Counted from the first letter of the stretch, positions 17,352 through 26,003 are shown. The stretch: 42,244 bases of DNA from JAEYFP01 sp964566545 (GCA_964566545.1 CAZMIX010000018.1:1-42244); one strand, 5' to 3'. Translations and numbers: made by a program. The notes: a model not told the origin generated them from the letters alone.

Positions 17352-20021
17352 TCAGTCCATCTTCTTCTGGATCAGCTTTGCCGCCTCACCACCGAGCATC
17401 GGCAGGAACGCAAACAGAAGCGCGAAAATCATCTCGTCGAAGGCCAACGGAGTCGTGCTGAATACCGGATTTAGGAATGGCACGTAAATACTCGCGATCA
17501 TGAACAGCACAGAAACGAGAACACATTTGTTCAGATAGCTGTTTTCCAGCACCTTCATGCGGAATACGGAAACGGATTCCGAACGTGCGGAGTAAGCACG
17601 CAGCAGCTCGCCCAGAACAAGCGTTAAGAAGCAGGCGCTTCGTGCCACAAGGAGAGCTTCGTCTGTCGAAGCGTGATCATGCGCATAGTAACCGTAGACA
17701 AACGATGCAAGCGTTCCAAATGCAAGCGCAAGACTTTGGATAATGACCGCAACTGCCATCTTCTTGTTAACAATCGGTTCTGCCGGATCGCGGGGCGGTT
17801 TGTTCATGACGCCCGGCTCCTCTTTTTCCATACCGAGGGCAAATGCCGGGAACGCATCGGTGATCAGGTTAATCGATAACAACTGGATCGCAACGAGCGG
17901 AACCGGAAGATTCGCTAACATTGCAAAGAAAATAACAAGAATCTCGCCGATGTTACAGGAGAGCAGAAAGCCGACTACCTTCCGAATGTTGCTGTAAATC
18001 GTACGGCCTTCCGCAACAGCCCGAACAATGCTGGCGAAATTGTCGTCGGTTAGGATCATATCGGCTGCTTCCTTGGAAACGTCCGTACCTGTAATACCCA
18101 TTGCAACACCAATATCCGCATGCTTCAGCGAAGGTGCATCATTGACACCATCGCCTGTCATCGCAGCAATATTGCCATTTACCTTAACCGCATCGACGAG
18201 ACGTACCTTATGTTCCGGCGATACGCGCGCAAATATGTTCGTATTCCTTACGCATTCGCAAAGCTGTTCTTCCGTCATCTCCGAAATTTCACGTCCTTCG
18301 ACGACACCATCCGTCACAATACCGAGCTGGCTGCCAATCGCACTCGCCGTAATTTTGTGGTCACCGGTGATCATCTTGACCTGAATTCCGGCAGTCTTAC
18401 AAATATCAATTGCCTCTTTTGCTTCCTCACGCGGAGGGTCGATCATGCCAAGCAGACCAACAAAGATTAGGTTGTTTTCTGCTTCTAAGGATGTATCTAC
18501 CGCATCCACAACGCGATAAGCAACGCCAATCACACGAAGTGCGGACTCGGCAAACTCTTTATTCTTTGCAAGGATTTCTTCTCTCTTCTGGTCAGTAAGC
18601 GCCTGTACCTGTCCTGCATCCTCCACATCATCACAGCGGCGCAGCAGCTCATCCGGGGCGCCCTTCGTATACATCACAATTTTGTCGTCGATTTTGTGGA
18701 ACGTGGACATCAGCTTTCTGTCCGAATCAAACGGAATCTCCTGCAAACGCGGATATTTCTCTTCCCAATCCGGTTTTTCCATTCCGTATTTATGAGCCAG
18801 CACAACCATCGCTCCCTCTGTCGGGTCGCCGATAATCGTCTCTTTCTCAGGACTATATGTCGAATCGTTACAAAGCAGTCCTCCTTCAATGACCTTCCTC
18901 ACGGAGTCACCGGCAGCATTTCCTGCTTGGTCCGTTACTTCCCCGACAGGACTGTAGCCGCTTCCGCTCACATTGAAAACGTCGCTTACATTATAGATCT
19001 TTTGAATTGTCATCTTGTTCTGTGTCAGCGTACCGGTCTTATCGGAACAGATAACCGTCGTGCTTCCGAGCGTCTCAACCGCACTCAGTCGTTTGATAAT
19101 CGCATTGCACTTTACCATCCGCTGCATACCCATCGCAAGCACAACGGTGACGACAACGGTGAGTCCTTCCGGAATCGCTGCAACAGCAAGAGAAACGGAG
19201 ATCATGAAAATATCAAACAGCTCCATATCGTGGAGAAAACCGAGCAAAAAGATTACGCCGCAAATAACAAGGCAAACAATACCGAGCAATTTACCAAGGC
19301 TATCCAGCTTCTTTTGCAGCGGGGTCGATTCATCCGGCGTATCATTAAGCATATCAGCAATGTTACCCATCTGCGTCTGCATGCCGGTGTTAGTAATCAC
19401 ACCCCTCCCTCGGCCATATGTGATAACAGTACCCATATAAGCACAGTTAATGCGGTCGCCCAGACTCGCATCGTCTGCAAGCACGACCTTTTCATCCTTT
19501 TCTACCGGAACAGATTCACCGGTCAGTGCGGCCTCATCCACCTTTAGGTTTACCGCTTCGATCAGGCGCAGGTCGGCCGGAATATAATCACCGGATTCCA
19601 GAATGGCAATGTCACCCGGTACGACGTCAGAAGATGCTACCTCAATGACTTGTCCATCACGCAATACTTTCGCATGTGGACTTGCCATTTCCTTGAGCGC
19701 TTTCAGCGCATTGCTCGCTTTATTTTCCTGATAAACTCCCAAGATTGTATTCAGCACGACAATGGCCAAAATAATAATGCCTTCCAAAGATTCTCCGAGC
19801 GCAATAGAAATTACAGCGGCAATGATCAGAATGATTACGAGAAAATCCTTAAGCTGCTCAAGCATCATTTGGAATATGCTCTTTTCCTTGCCTCCCTGCA
19901 AACGGTTGTGGCCATACTGAGAAAGACGCTTGTCCACCTCGTCACTTGTCAATCCGGTAATTGGATTTACCTGCAGCTCCTGCATTGTATCCTTAACTGA
20001 TTGATTAAAGAAAATTTTCAT
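17352..20021 (-). CDS. Calcium-transporting P-type ATPase (type II)
   Basis: An 889-residue cation pump of the plasma membrane, exporting Ca2+ by phosphorylation of Asp in DKTGTLT (about 330). Order: N-terminal cation-ATPase domain (about 1-70), helices 1-2, actuator domain with LTGESVPVEKD (about 165-175), helices 3-4 with the ion-binding PEGL, phosphorylation and nucleotide domains, hinge GDGVNDAPSLK, and C-terminal helices with NLITDAFPA, which resembles the Ca2+-binding helix 6 of SERCA-type pumps. AGGAG stands eight bases before the ATG. It lies 69 bases after a small membrane protein gene, with a stem-loop between. Ca2+ is the best guess; Mn2+ cannot be excluded. Confidence 0.93.
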   Translation of the reverse strand: MKIFFNQSVKDTMQELQVNPITGLTSDEVDKRLSQYGHNRLQGGKEKSIFQMMLEQLKDFLVIILIIAAVISIALGESLEGIIILAIVVLNTILGVYQENKASNALKALKEMASPHAKVLRDGQVIEVASSDVVPGDIAILESGDYIPADLRLIEAVNLKVDEAALTGESVPVEKDEKVVLADDASLGDRINCAYMGTVITYGRGRGVITNTGMQTQMGNIADMLNDTPDESTPLQKKLDSLGKLLGIVCLVICGVIFLLGFLHDMELFDIFMISVSLAVAAIPEGLTVVVTVVLAMGMQRMVKCNAIIKRLSAVETLGSTTVICSDKTGTLTQNKMTIQKIYNVSDVFNVSGSGYSPVGEVTDQAGNAAGDSVRKVIEGGLLCNDSTYSPEKETIIGDPTEGAMVVLAHKYGMEKPDWEEKYPRLQEIPFDSDRKLMSTFHKIDDKIVMYTKGAPDELLRRCDDVEDAGQVQALTDQKREEILAKNKEFAESALRVIGVAYRVVDAVDTSLEAENNLIFVGLLGMIDPPREEAKEAIDICKTAGIQVKMITGDHKITASAIGSQLGIVTDGVVEGREISEMTEEQLCECVRNTNIFARVSPEHKVRLVDAVKVNGNIAAMTGDGVNDAPSLKHADIGVAMGITGTDVSKEAADMILTDDNFASIVRAVAEGRTIYSNIRKVVGFLLSCNIGEILVIFFAMLANLPVPLVAIQLLSINLITDAFPAFALGMEKEEPGVMNKPPRDPAEPIVNKKMAVAVIIQSLALAFGTLASFVYGYYAHDHASTDEALLVARSACFLTLVLGELLRAYSARSESVSVFRMKVLENSYLNKCVLVSVLFMIASIYVPFLNPVFSTTPLAFDEMIFALLFAFLPMLGGEAAKLIQKKMD

Positions 20022-20052
20022 ATAACAACTCCTTTCTTTTATTTATATCGCA

Positions 20053-20078
20053 AAAGGAGGGCCGTTGGTCCCTCCTTT
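20053..20078. terminator. Stem-loop between small membrane protein and calcium ATPase
   Basis: Arms AAAGGAGGG and CCCTCCTTT (9 bp) around an eight-base loop, with only a short T-tail on either strand. It may attenuate read-through into the ATPase gene; function unknown. Confidence 0.4.
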
Positions 20079-20090
20079 CCGTATCATAAG

Positions 20091-20318
20091 TTATTTGCCC
20101 GCGTTTACCACGAGCTTCTTCCTTTGCTTAACAGACAGAATTGTTTCCGCTGCCACCAAAACGGACAGAATCAACAGGATCAGAGAAACAACCGGAATCG
20201 CCGGAATACCAAAAAAATGCCGGCCTGAGAGCATTCCCTTTTTGGCAAGAAATTTGCTATATGTAAGATATCCTACCACTAAAAACAACGCACAGCCTAA
20301 TACAACTAACAGCACCAT
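20091..20318 (-). CDS. Small two-helix membrane protein
   Basis: A 75-residue protein with a helix at about 2-20, the basic segment YSKFLAKKGMLSGRH, a second helix at about 37-60 and a basic tail (KQRKK). I do not recognise a family with certainty; the first helix and following YSKFLAKK resemble the N-terminus of CstA-type carriers, which is weak evidence. A near-consensus promoter lies about 75 bases upstream, and GGGGG stands nine bases before the ATG. It may be translated as the first gene of a bicistron with the calcium ATPase. Confidence 0.65.
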   Translation of the reverse strand: MVLLVVLGCALFLVVGYLTYSKFLAKKGMLSGRHFFGIPAIPVVSLILLILSVLVAAETILSVKQRKKLVVNAGK

Positions 20319-20394
20319 TTATGAAAGCCCCCGCTTTTATAATCGTTTCCGAACACATTACTTCATGATAAACTCTCAATCACCCTTTCATTGT

Positions 20395-20423
20395 ATTATA
20401 GCAAATACGGTATAATTTTTCAA
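20395..20423 (-). promoter_or_regulatory. Promoter of the small membrane protein and calcium ATPase genes
   Basis: On the minus strand TTGAAA (20423-20418), a 17-base spacer and a perfect TATAAT (20400-20395). The expected start is near 20388. Confidence 0.75.
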
Positions 20424-20533
20424 TCCTTCATCACGCTAAAATATGATAATACTTTCCCTTATTTTTATTGCTTTTCCTCTCAAGACCGCTTATAATCTAC
20501 TCTTAGAGTCTGAATTAAAAGAACCCGGTTCAC

Positions 20534-20868
20534 TTAGCTGCCGCAAAGTGGATTTGTGGTCATAACAGGAGACATATCAGGACCAATCTCAGAGAGAATG
20601 GCAATAGCAGTCATCGGATTCTTATCTTATCCTGGAAGTGTGTAAAGTAAATCCAAAACAGCAGAGAAAGGTTCTGAAATCAGAAATATTTCCTGCTCAA
20701 TTTCATTCCTGTGGGCTTCAAGCTCATCGATAGGTGCTAGACATTGGCGAAGCTTGACAGCCTGTATTTCTTCTACTGGGGTTTTGAATCGGCAATCCCG
20801 ATGCAAGCATAGATCCAGGTTTTGTGGACATTCAGACCACAGCAGTTCCTACGAAAGATTTTGAACAT
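20534..20868 (-). pseudogene. Decayed IS110-family transposase remnant
   Basis: Starting from ATG at 20868 (GGAGG eight bases upstream), the first 33 codons read like an IS110 transposase N-terminus (CCGLNVHKTWIYACIGIAD), then hit a TAG stop. After a deletion and frame change, the region from about 20758 reads IDELEAHRNEIEQEIFLISE, then a stop, then DKNPMTAIAILSEIGPDMS, the conserved central part of the same family, ending at a stop at 20534. The first catalytic Asp of the DEDD set (normally G-I-D-V-H-K) is Asn here. The C-terminal half is missing. The element is clearly inactive. Confidence 0.85.
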
Positions 20869-21177
20869 AGAGTTCCTCCTACAAAAATATTTGTAGGGCT
20901 GGCAGGAACTGGTCAACCGGCGAAATCGAGTCAACTTCGGAAGAGATAAGTTTACGGGCTACTGTTTTGCGCCATTCATTGATGCCTTAACGGATGACCG
21001 ACCTATATAGCAATGCGGGGCTGCCGCTATACAGCCCCACCACTCACCTCCTCAGGTTCTGCAGTATGCTGGCAGCCTACAAGAGGAGAATAACAAGAAA
21101 CAAAGCCGAAAGGAAGATGGAGTTTGAAGTGTTTCATAACCCCATTGGTGCCTTTCGCAGAAAGGCAGATTATAGCA
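20869..21177. other. Intergenic region without a convincing gene
   Basis: About 310 bases between the IS110 remnant and the ABC-F gene. It contains a small palindrome, CCTACAAA/TTTGTAGG (20878-20897), just upstream of the transposase remnant, and a GGGGCTG/CAGCCCC stem-loop (21017-21023 with 21032-21038) about 140 bases before the ABC-F start. No clear promoter was found. A plus-strand open frame (20994-21221) has no family features and runs into the ABC-F gene. Confidence 0.5.
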
Positions 21178-22734
21178 ATGAGCATTTTAAATGTAGAGCA
21201 ATTAACACACGGTTTTGGTGACAGAGCCATTTTCCATGATGTGTCGTTTCGTCTGCTGAAGGGCGAGCACATCGGGCTTATCGGTGCAAACGGAGAAGGT
21301 AAGTCCACCTTTATGAATATTATCACAGGGAAGCTAATGCCTGACGAGGGCAAGATCGAATGGGCAAAAAATGTCCGTGTCGGTTATCTCGATCAGCATA
21401 CAGCGCTGAAGAAAGGTATGAGCGTCAAGGATGTATTATCTTCGGCCTTTGATTTTCTGTTTGAAATGGAAGCGCAGATGAACGATATCTGTGACAAGAT
21501 GGGGGAAGCATCCGAAACGGAGATGGAAACTTATATGGAAGAGCTCGGCACGATTCAGGATTTGCTGACCGCCCACGATTTTTATCTGATTGACTCCAAG
21601 GTGGAGGAGGTTGCGCGGGCGCTGGGGCTTTTAGACTTGGGACTTACTACGGATGTGACAGATTTAAGTGGCGGGCAGCGCGCAAAGGTGCTGCTCGGAA
21701 AGCTTCTTCTGGAAAAGCCGGATATTCTTCTTTTGGATGAGCCGACAAACTATCTTGATGCGGAACATATCGAATGGCTGAAGCGATACCTAAATGAATA
21801 TGAAAATGCATTTATACTGATTTCCCATGATATTCCGTTTTTAAACAGCGTCATCAATCTGATTTACCACATGGACAATCAGGATTTGAACCGCTACATC
21901 GGCGATTATGATAAATTTGAAGAGGTCTATGCCATGAAACAGTCTCAGCTTGAGTCCGCTTACAACAGGCAACAAAAAGAGATTGCAGATTTAAAGGATT
22001 TTGTTGCCAGAAACAAGGCGCGCGTCGCAACGCGCAATATGGCGATGTCACGGCAAAAAAAGCTGGATAAAATGGACGTCATTTCGCTTGCGGCCGAGCG
22101 TCCGAAGCCGGAGTTTTCTTTTAAGGAAGCGCGCACGCCCGGCAGATATCTTTTTACGACTACCGATCTGATTATCGGCTATGAGGAGCCGCTATCCTCA
22201 CCGCTGAGCCTTTCCATGGAGCGCGGTGAAAAAATCGTGCTGACCGGCGCAAACGGAATCGGAAAAACAACGCTCCTAAAGAGTATTCTCGGATTGATAC
22301 CGCCCTTATCAGGCAGCGTAGAACAGGGAGAGTTTTTGAGCATCGGTTATTTTGAACAGGAAATGCCACGGGATATTGCGACGACCTGTCTGGAGGAAAT
22401 CTGGAAGGAATTCCCTTCCTATACACAGTACGAGGTGCGCTCCGCGCTCGCAAAATGCGGTCTGACCACGAAGCATATCGAAAGTAAAGTAAAGGTCTTA
22501 AGCGGCGGCGAACAGGCAAAGGTTCGCCTCTGCAAGCTTCTCAACAGGGAAACAAACATCCTGCTTCTGGATGAGCCGACCAACCATCTGGATGTCGATG
22601 CAAAAGCAGAATTAAAGCGTGCGCTCACCGCATACAAGGGAAGCATCCTCATGGTCTGCCACGAGCCTGATTTTTATGACGGCCTCGCAACTGCAGTCTG
22701 GGATTGTACCAAATGGACAACGCGGCTGTTTTAA
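21178..22734 (+). CDS. ABC-F family ATP-binding protein
   Basis: A soluble protein of 518 residues with two ABC ATPase domains and no membrane part, as in ABC-F translation factors that act on the ribosome. Domain 1: Walker A GANGEGKST, signature LSGGQRAKV, Walker B ILLLDEPTNYLD. A charged linker helix region (about 225-310) follows. Domain 2: Walker A GANGIGKTT, signature LSGGEQAKV, Walker B ILLLDEPTNHLD. The start at 21178 (MSILNVEQL) fits the family; the frame extends 18 codons upstream without similarity. The ribosome binding site is weak (AAAGG, 12 bases away). Whether it is housekeeping (YbiT/Ettb-like) or protects against antibiotics cannot be told. It is the only plus-strand gene among minus-strand neighbours and sits beside an IS remnant. 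Confidence 0.9.
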   Translation: MSILNVEQLTHGFGDRAIFHDVSFRLLKGEHIGLIGANGEGKSTFMNIITGKLMPDEGKIEWAKNVRVGYLDQHTALKKGMSVKDVLSSAFDFLFEMEAQMNDICDKMGEASETEMETYMEELGTIQDLLTAHDFYLIDSKVEEVARALGLLDLGLTTDVTDLSGGQRAKVLLGKLLLEKPDILLLDEPTNYLDAEHIEWLKRYLNEYENAFILISHDIPFLNSVINLIYHMDNQDLNRYIGDYDKFEEVYAMKQSQLESAYNRQQKEIADLKDFVARNKARVATRNMAMSRQKKLDKMDVISLAAERPKPEFSFKEARTPGRYLFTTTDLIIGYEEPLSSPLSLSMERGEKIVLTGANGIGKTTLLKSILGLIPPLSGSVEQGEFLSIGYFEQEMPRDIATTCLEEIWKEFPSYTQYEVRSALAKCGLTTKHIESKVKVLSGGEQAKVRLCKLLNRETNILLLDEPTNHLDVDAKAELKRALTAYKGSILMVCHEPDFYDGLATAVWDCTKWTTRLF

Positions 22735-22742
22735 CAGCCGCG
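22721..22742. terminator. Stem-loop between convergent ABC-F and rubrerythrin genes
   Basis: CGCGGCTGTT and AACAGCCGCG form a perfect 10-bp stem with a two-base loop, overlapping the ABC-F stop codon. It lacks a T-run on either strand, so it may act as an mRNA 3' end or weak two-way terminator. Confidence 0.5.
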
Positions 22743-22756
22743 CTTCATTATAAAAA

Positions 22757-23923
22757 CTAATAATTTTCTTTCCTCACTTCAAAGAAGCTCTGGCTCATGC
22801 CGCAGACCGTGCAGACCTCCGGGGCTTTTTTGCCCATGACGAGATGACCGCACACGCGGCATTCCCACATGCATTCCTCTCCCTTTTCGAATACCTGCTG
22901 CATTTCGACGTTCTTTAACAGGGCACGGTATCTCTCCTCGTGCGATTTTTCGATCGCCGCCACTTTTCTGAACTTCTCAGCCAATTCCGGGAAACCCTCC
23001 GCCTCCGCGTCCTTGGCAAAGCCGGCGTACATATCCGTCCATTCGTAATTTTCGCCTTCGGCTGCGGCAAGCAGATTGGCAGCCGTCTTTCCTAAATGCC
23101 CCAGTTCCTGAAACCATACCTTCGCATGCTCCTGCTCGTTTCTTGCCGTCTTTAAAAACAGCTCCGACAACTGGTCATAGCCCTCTTGGCTTGCAATGTT
23201 TGCAAAATAAGTATATTTATTTCTTGCCTGGCTCTCACCCGCGAAAGCCTCCTGCAGATTCTTTTCCGTCTTAGTTCCCTCATAGCGGTTAGCGCCCGGG
23301 GCTCCCTCGATTTTTTCAAACTTCGATGCGGGCTGCTTGCAGACCGGACATGTAAAATCGTCGGTCATCGATCCCTCATGAATATATCCGCATACCGTAC
23401 AGCGCCATTTTTCCACTTTTATGTTCTCCTTTTCTGTTTGATTGTGTTTTAGTAAAACAATCAGCTCCTCTGCCGCTTCCTTCGGAAATGCAGGATCCTT
23501 TGTATTCTTGATCGAAGCCAGAAATTCTAAGGCTTCCGCACTTTGTGCGAGCATATATCCAGCTTCACGCAAAATGTCCTCAGCCATAATCCGGTTGGAC
23601 TTCGCGAGGATTTCCGCAAACTGCTTCTGTACAGGCGTAGCCGCTGTCTCAGCGAGACCCGCTGCGATCTGCTCCTGCTTTGTTTTGCTGTCCGCCAGCT
23701 TCCTCATTGTGTTAATCACTGACGGAGTCTTTTCCTGCTGCTTCGGGTAAGTCTCGGGAACCATGACAATCGCATGGGATGGGCATGCATTTGCGCAAGC
23801 GCCGCAGCCAATGCATTTGGAAGCATCCACCTGACCGTTCTCCGTATCCGTCGCTCCCGTAGGGCATACATACAGACAAAGACAATCCTTACTGCAATGT
23901 ACAATATTTCTTACCGCATGCAT
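22757..23923 (-). CDS. Multidomain ferredoxin-rubredoxin-rubrerythrin protein
   Basis: A 388-residue cytoplasmic redox protein. Order: an N-terminal ferredoxin domain with Cys at 10, 14, 16, 20 (unusual spacing) and a regular CIGCGACANACP set (37, 40, 43, 47); a helical segment (about 70-165); a rubredoxin-like WRCTVCGY...CPVC; a rubrerythrin diiron four-helix domain with AGESQARNKY, NEQEHAKVW and IEKSHEERY; and a C-terminal rubredoxin WECRVCGH...CTVCG. It probably passes electrons from ferredoxin clusters to the diiron site to reduce peroxide. It starts four bases after the rubredoxin-like gene, with GGGGG before the ATG, so the two are co-expressed. Confidence 0.92.
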   Translation of the reverse strand: MHAVRNIVHCSKDCLCLYVCPTGATDTENGQVDASKCIGCGACANACPSHAIVMVPETYPKQQEKTPSVINTMRKLADSKTKQEQIAAGLAETAATPVQKQFAEILAKSNRIMAEDILREAGYMLAQSAEALEFLASIKNTKDPAFPKEAAEELIVLLKHNQTEKENIKVEKWRCTVCGYIHEGSMTDDFTCPVCKQPASKFEKIEGAPGANRYEGTKTEKNLQEAFAGESQARNKYTYFANIASQEGYDQLSELFLKTARNEQEHAKVWFQELGHLGKTAANLLAAAEGENYEWTDMYAGFAKDAEAEGFPELAEKFRKVAAIEKSHEERYRALLKNVEMQQVFEKGEECMWECRVCGHLVMGKKAPEVCTVCGMSQSFFEVRKENY

Positions 23924-23927
23924 ATCA

Positions 23928-24590
23928 CTACCCCCTTTCCACCTTTGTCATTTTTCTGTTGGGAACCTTGCATACCGGACAAATTGCGGGCGGCACATCT
24001 CCGATATAGACAAAGCCGCAAATTTCACAAACATAAACATTCGTATTCTCTAAAAGACCGTCCTTTTCCTCCGAATATCTGCTCATGAAAGAATTGAGCA
24101 TTCTCGTAACCTTCTCGCTCCATACGAGCGCTCTTAAGGCACCTCGATCCCCCACCGCATTCGCAGCCGCATTTGCATTTGGATAATCCTCCTCCAAATT
24201 CCGGTTCACCTTTTCCAGCAGAACCTCCATACTCTGATCACACACTGTTCCGGCTTTTGCTTTATAATAACCAGCCAATTTTAAGAATAATTCTGATTCT
24301 CTTTCCAAATACTGCTTCTCACAGCCCTTTGCGAAGTTCGAACAAAGTGCGCTCATCTGTGCAAAGGACAGCTCAGAAACCACATCCTCCTCCGTCATCT
24401 CAAAAGGTTCCACTGCCGCAGGCTTAGCCTCTTCCTGCTCCTTAAAGTCTGCCTTCGCCGCTCCGCACAGCGGACATACCCAATTCTCGGGCAGATCTTC
24501 CCATTTGGTTCCCGCTGCAATGCCTTTTTCCGGGATTCCCAACGCTTCGTCATAGACATAACCACAAATCATACAAACATATTTCTTCAT
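23928..24590 (-). CDS. Two-rubredoxin-domain protein
   Basis: A 220-residue protein with an N-terminal classical rubredoxin (YVCMICGYVYD, then NWVCPLCGA), a helical middle region of about 115 residues and a C-terminal rubredoxin-like knuckle (YVCEICGFVYIG, AICPVCK). The middle part lacks the clear E/EH diiron motifs of rubrerythrin, so it is likely an electron carrier or partner of the downstream rubrerythrin rather than a peroxidase. AGAGG precedes the ATG. A possible internal promoter lies in the end of the upstream membrane protein gene. Confidence 0.88.
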   Translation of the reverse strand: MKKYVCMICGYVYDEALGIPEKGIAAGTKWEDLPENWVCPLCGAAKADFKEQEEAKPAAVEPFEMTEEDVVSELSFAQMSALCSNFAKGCEKQYLERESELFLKLAGYYKAKAGTVCDQSMEVLLEKVNRNLEEDYPNANAAANAVGDRGALRALVWSEKVTRMLNSFMSRYSEEKDGLLENTNVYVCEICGFVYIGDVPPAICPVCKVPNRKMTKVERG

Positions 24591-24666
24591 CAGTACCTCT
24601 CTTCTCCTTCCAGAAATGATGAATGCAAGCGTTCATTCTCTTAACCCCATGAGATCTCGCCGCGCT

Positions 24667-25305
24667 TTAAATATAGCGTTTTTCATAATAGAAGTCAATA
24701 TTGTTACTGCACCTCCTGAAAAAGCGAAATGACAAAATCCCCACCGGAATAAAGTAGGCGCACCAAAATTCCAGCACTGCCGTTCCGACCCATGCGGCAT
24801 CCGTATTATTCGGAGAAAACACGCCCAGCATCGGCATGAGAAAACAGGGAATAAAAAATATACCATGTATCAGCAGCAGCCATTTTAACCAGCGATCGCT
24901 CCGAACCGTAACCTCGATCGTCAGCCCTGCAAAAAAGGTTGACAACGCCATTAGGGCGTATCCCAATAGGTCGTAATTAAAAAAGAGTCCAAACGTCTGG
25001 AAATCCAAAATACCAGCTGCCTGTTCTGACAAATTACCCCTATGGACAGTCGTGCATTGGGCAAAGTAGACGAGCAAAATAATAGTCGCGTACATCGACG
25101 CAAACATCATCGACAGATAACCGGCTAATTTCACCTCCGGCTTCGCAAGCAGACAAAATGCACATATCATCGCCAGAAAGCCAAATGCAATCCATATAGA
25201 CGTCAGATAACTTCCGAAATTGCTTCCGATTAACATCGAGAGCGCAAAACCCACTACCGCCATAATATTAATCACGGAAGCCGTCATCCCAATTTTCCTG
25301 TTCAT
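24667..25305 (-). CDS. Multi-pass membrane protein of unknown function
   Basis: A 212-residue protein with about six transmembrane helices (roughly 8-28, 33-52, 60-82, 110-130, 143-163, 170-195) and a short basic C-terminal tail. I recognise no family motif. Its start overlaps the TetR stop by one base (TAATG), with GGAGG inside the tetR gene, so the two are coupled. Such pairings suggest a TetR-controlled stress or efflux-related membrane protein, but there is no direct evidence of substrate. Confidence 0.8.
   Translation of the reverse strand: MNRKIGMTASVINIMAVVGFALSMLIGSNFGSYLTSIWIAFGFLAMICAFCLLAKPEVKLAGYLSMMFASMYATIILLVYFAQCTTVHRGNLSEQAAGILDFQTFGLFFNYDLLGYALMALSTFFAGLTIEVTVRSDRWLKWLLLIHGIFFIPCFLMPMLGVFSPNNTDAAWVGTAVLEFWCAYFIPVGILSFRFFRRCSNNIDFYYEKRYI
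24670..24698 (-). promoter_or_regulatory. Possible internal promoter before the rubredoxin genes
   Basis: On the minus strand TTGACT (24698-24693), a 17-base spacer and TATATT (24675-24670), lying within the last codons of the membrane protein gene. It could give the rubredoxin and rubrerythrin genes expression independent of the TetR promoter. Confidence 0.45.
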
Positions 25306-25946
25306 TAAAATCCCTCCTGATTCGTGATAGTTATATTTGCATGCTTTTCCGGCTCTGCATGCACGCCGATAAAAAGAATTTCCACCAGCTTGTCAATGTA
25401 AGTATCCCTTTGCTTCTTTACCATAAGGTCATATCCCAAAATTTCTTTTGATGCTTCTCCCGCTAAAAATGCGGTCTGCATGGCCGAGGTAAGCATGAAT
25501 ACAAGCATACGCTTCGTACCCTCCTCTATATCGCTTCTGATTGCCAGGGAAAAGCCTTTCTGCGTATACATGGAATTGCTTTTCTCCTTATAATTCTGCA
25601 TGTCGCCAAGAATTGAAATATAGGAAATGGCACGATTACCAAACAGAAAATCAAATACCTGCTTCGCCCAATCCGCCAGCCGTTCCCTGTCTGCAAGGCT
25701 GCCCTTTTCGCTATAATCCCTTTGATCCGGGGAAAAGCACATCACCACCTGATTGATAATTCGTTGAACACATATTGTAATCAGATTTTCTTTGCTCCCA
25801 AAGTGATAATTAATAAGCCCCAGCCCCACTCCCGCCCGCTTAGCGATCCTGCGTGAGGTAATTTGATGAACATCCCCGCCGCTCATCTCGATCAGTTCGG
25901 TCGTAACGTTGATTATGGTTTCTTTTGTATAATCGATCTCTTCCAT
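25305..25946 (-). CDS. TetR-family transcriptional repressor
   Basis: A 213-residue regulator. The N-terminal TetR helix-turn-helix (about 5-55) is typical: TSRRIAKRAGVGLGLINYHFGSKENL. The C-terminal ligand domain is not assignable. The start at 25946 is chosen for GGAGG six bases upstream; the longer frame to 25988 would run through the promoter. Two TGAAC-N3-GTTCA dyads lie at its own promoter, so it very probably represses its own operon, which continues through the membrane protein and probably the rubredoxin and rubrerythrin genes. The inducing ligand is unknown. Confidence 0.92.
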   Translation of the reverse strand: MEEIDYTKETIINVTTELIEMSGGDVHQITSRRIAKRAGVGLGLINYHFGSKENLITICVQRIINQVVMCFSPDQRDYSEKGSLADRERLADWAKQVFDFLFGNRAISYISILGDMQNYKEKSNSMYTQKGFSLAIRSDIEEGTKRMLVFMLTSAMQTAFLAGEASKEILGYDLMVKKQRDTYIDKLVEILFIGVHAEPEKHANITITNQEGF

Positions 25947-25955
25947 ATTCCCTCC

Positions 25956-25970
25956 TTGAACGCTGTTCAA
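25956..25970. promoter_or_regulatory. TetR operator 2 (leader)
   Basis: Perfect inverted repeat TTGAAC/GTTCAA with a three-base spacer, between the -10 box and the tetR ribosome binding site. It shares the TGAAC-N3-GTTCA form with operator 1. Confidence 0.75.
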
Positions 25971-25974
25971 TTTC

Positions 25975-26003
25975 ATTATACTGAACATCGTTCAGTCTGT
26001 CAA
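25975..26003 (-). promoter_or_regulatory. Promoter of the tetR operon
   Basis: On the minus strand a consensus TTGACA (26003-25998), 17-base spacer and consensus TATAAT (25980-25975). Confidence 0.85.
25980..25996. promoter_or_regulatory. TetR operator 1 (promoter spacer)
   Basis: Perfect inverted repeat ACTGAAC/GTTCAGT with a three-base spacer, filling the gap between the -35 and -10 boxes. Binding here would block RNA polymerase. Confidence 0.8.

Noticed and set aside
20994..21221. Open frame of 75 codons on the plus strand upstream of the ABC-F gene
   Set aside because: No ribosome binding site, no recognisable family, and it runs into the ABC-F coding sequence in another frame.
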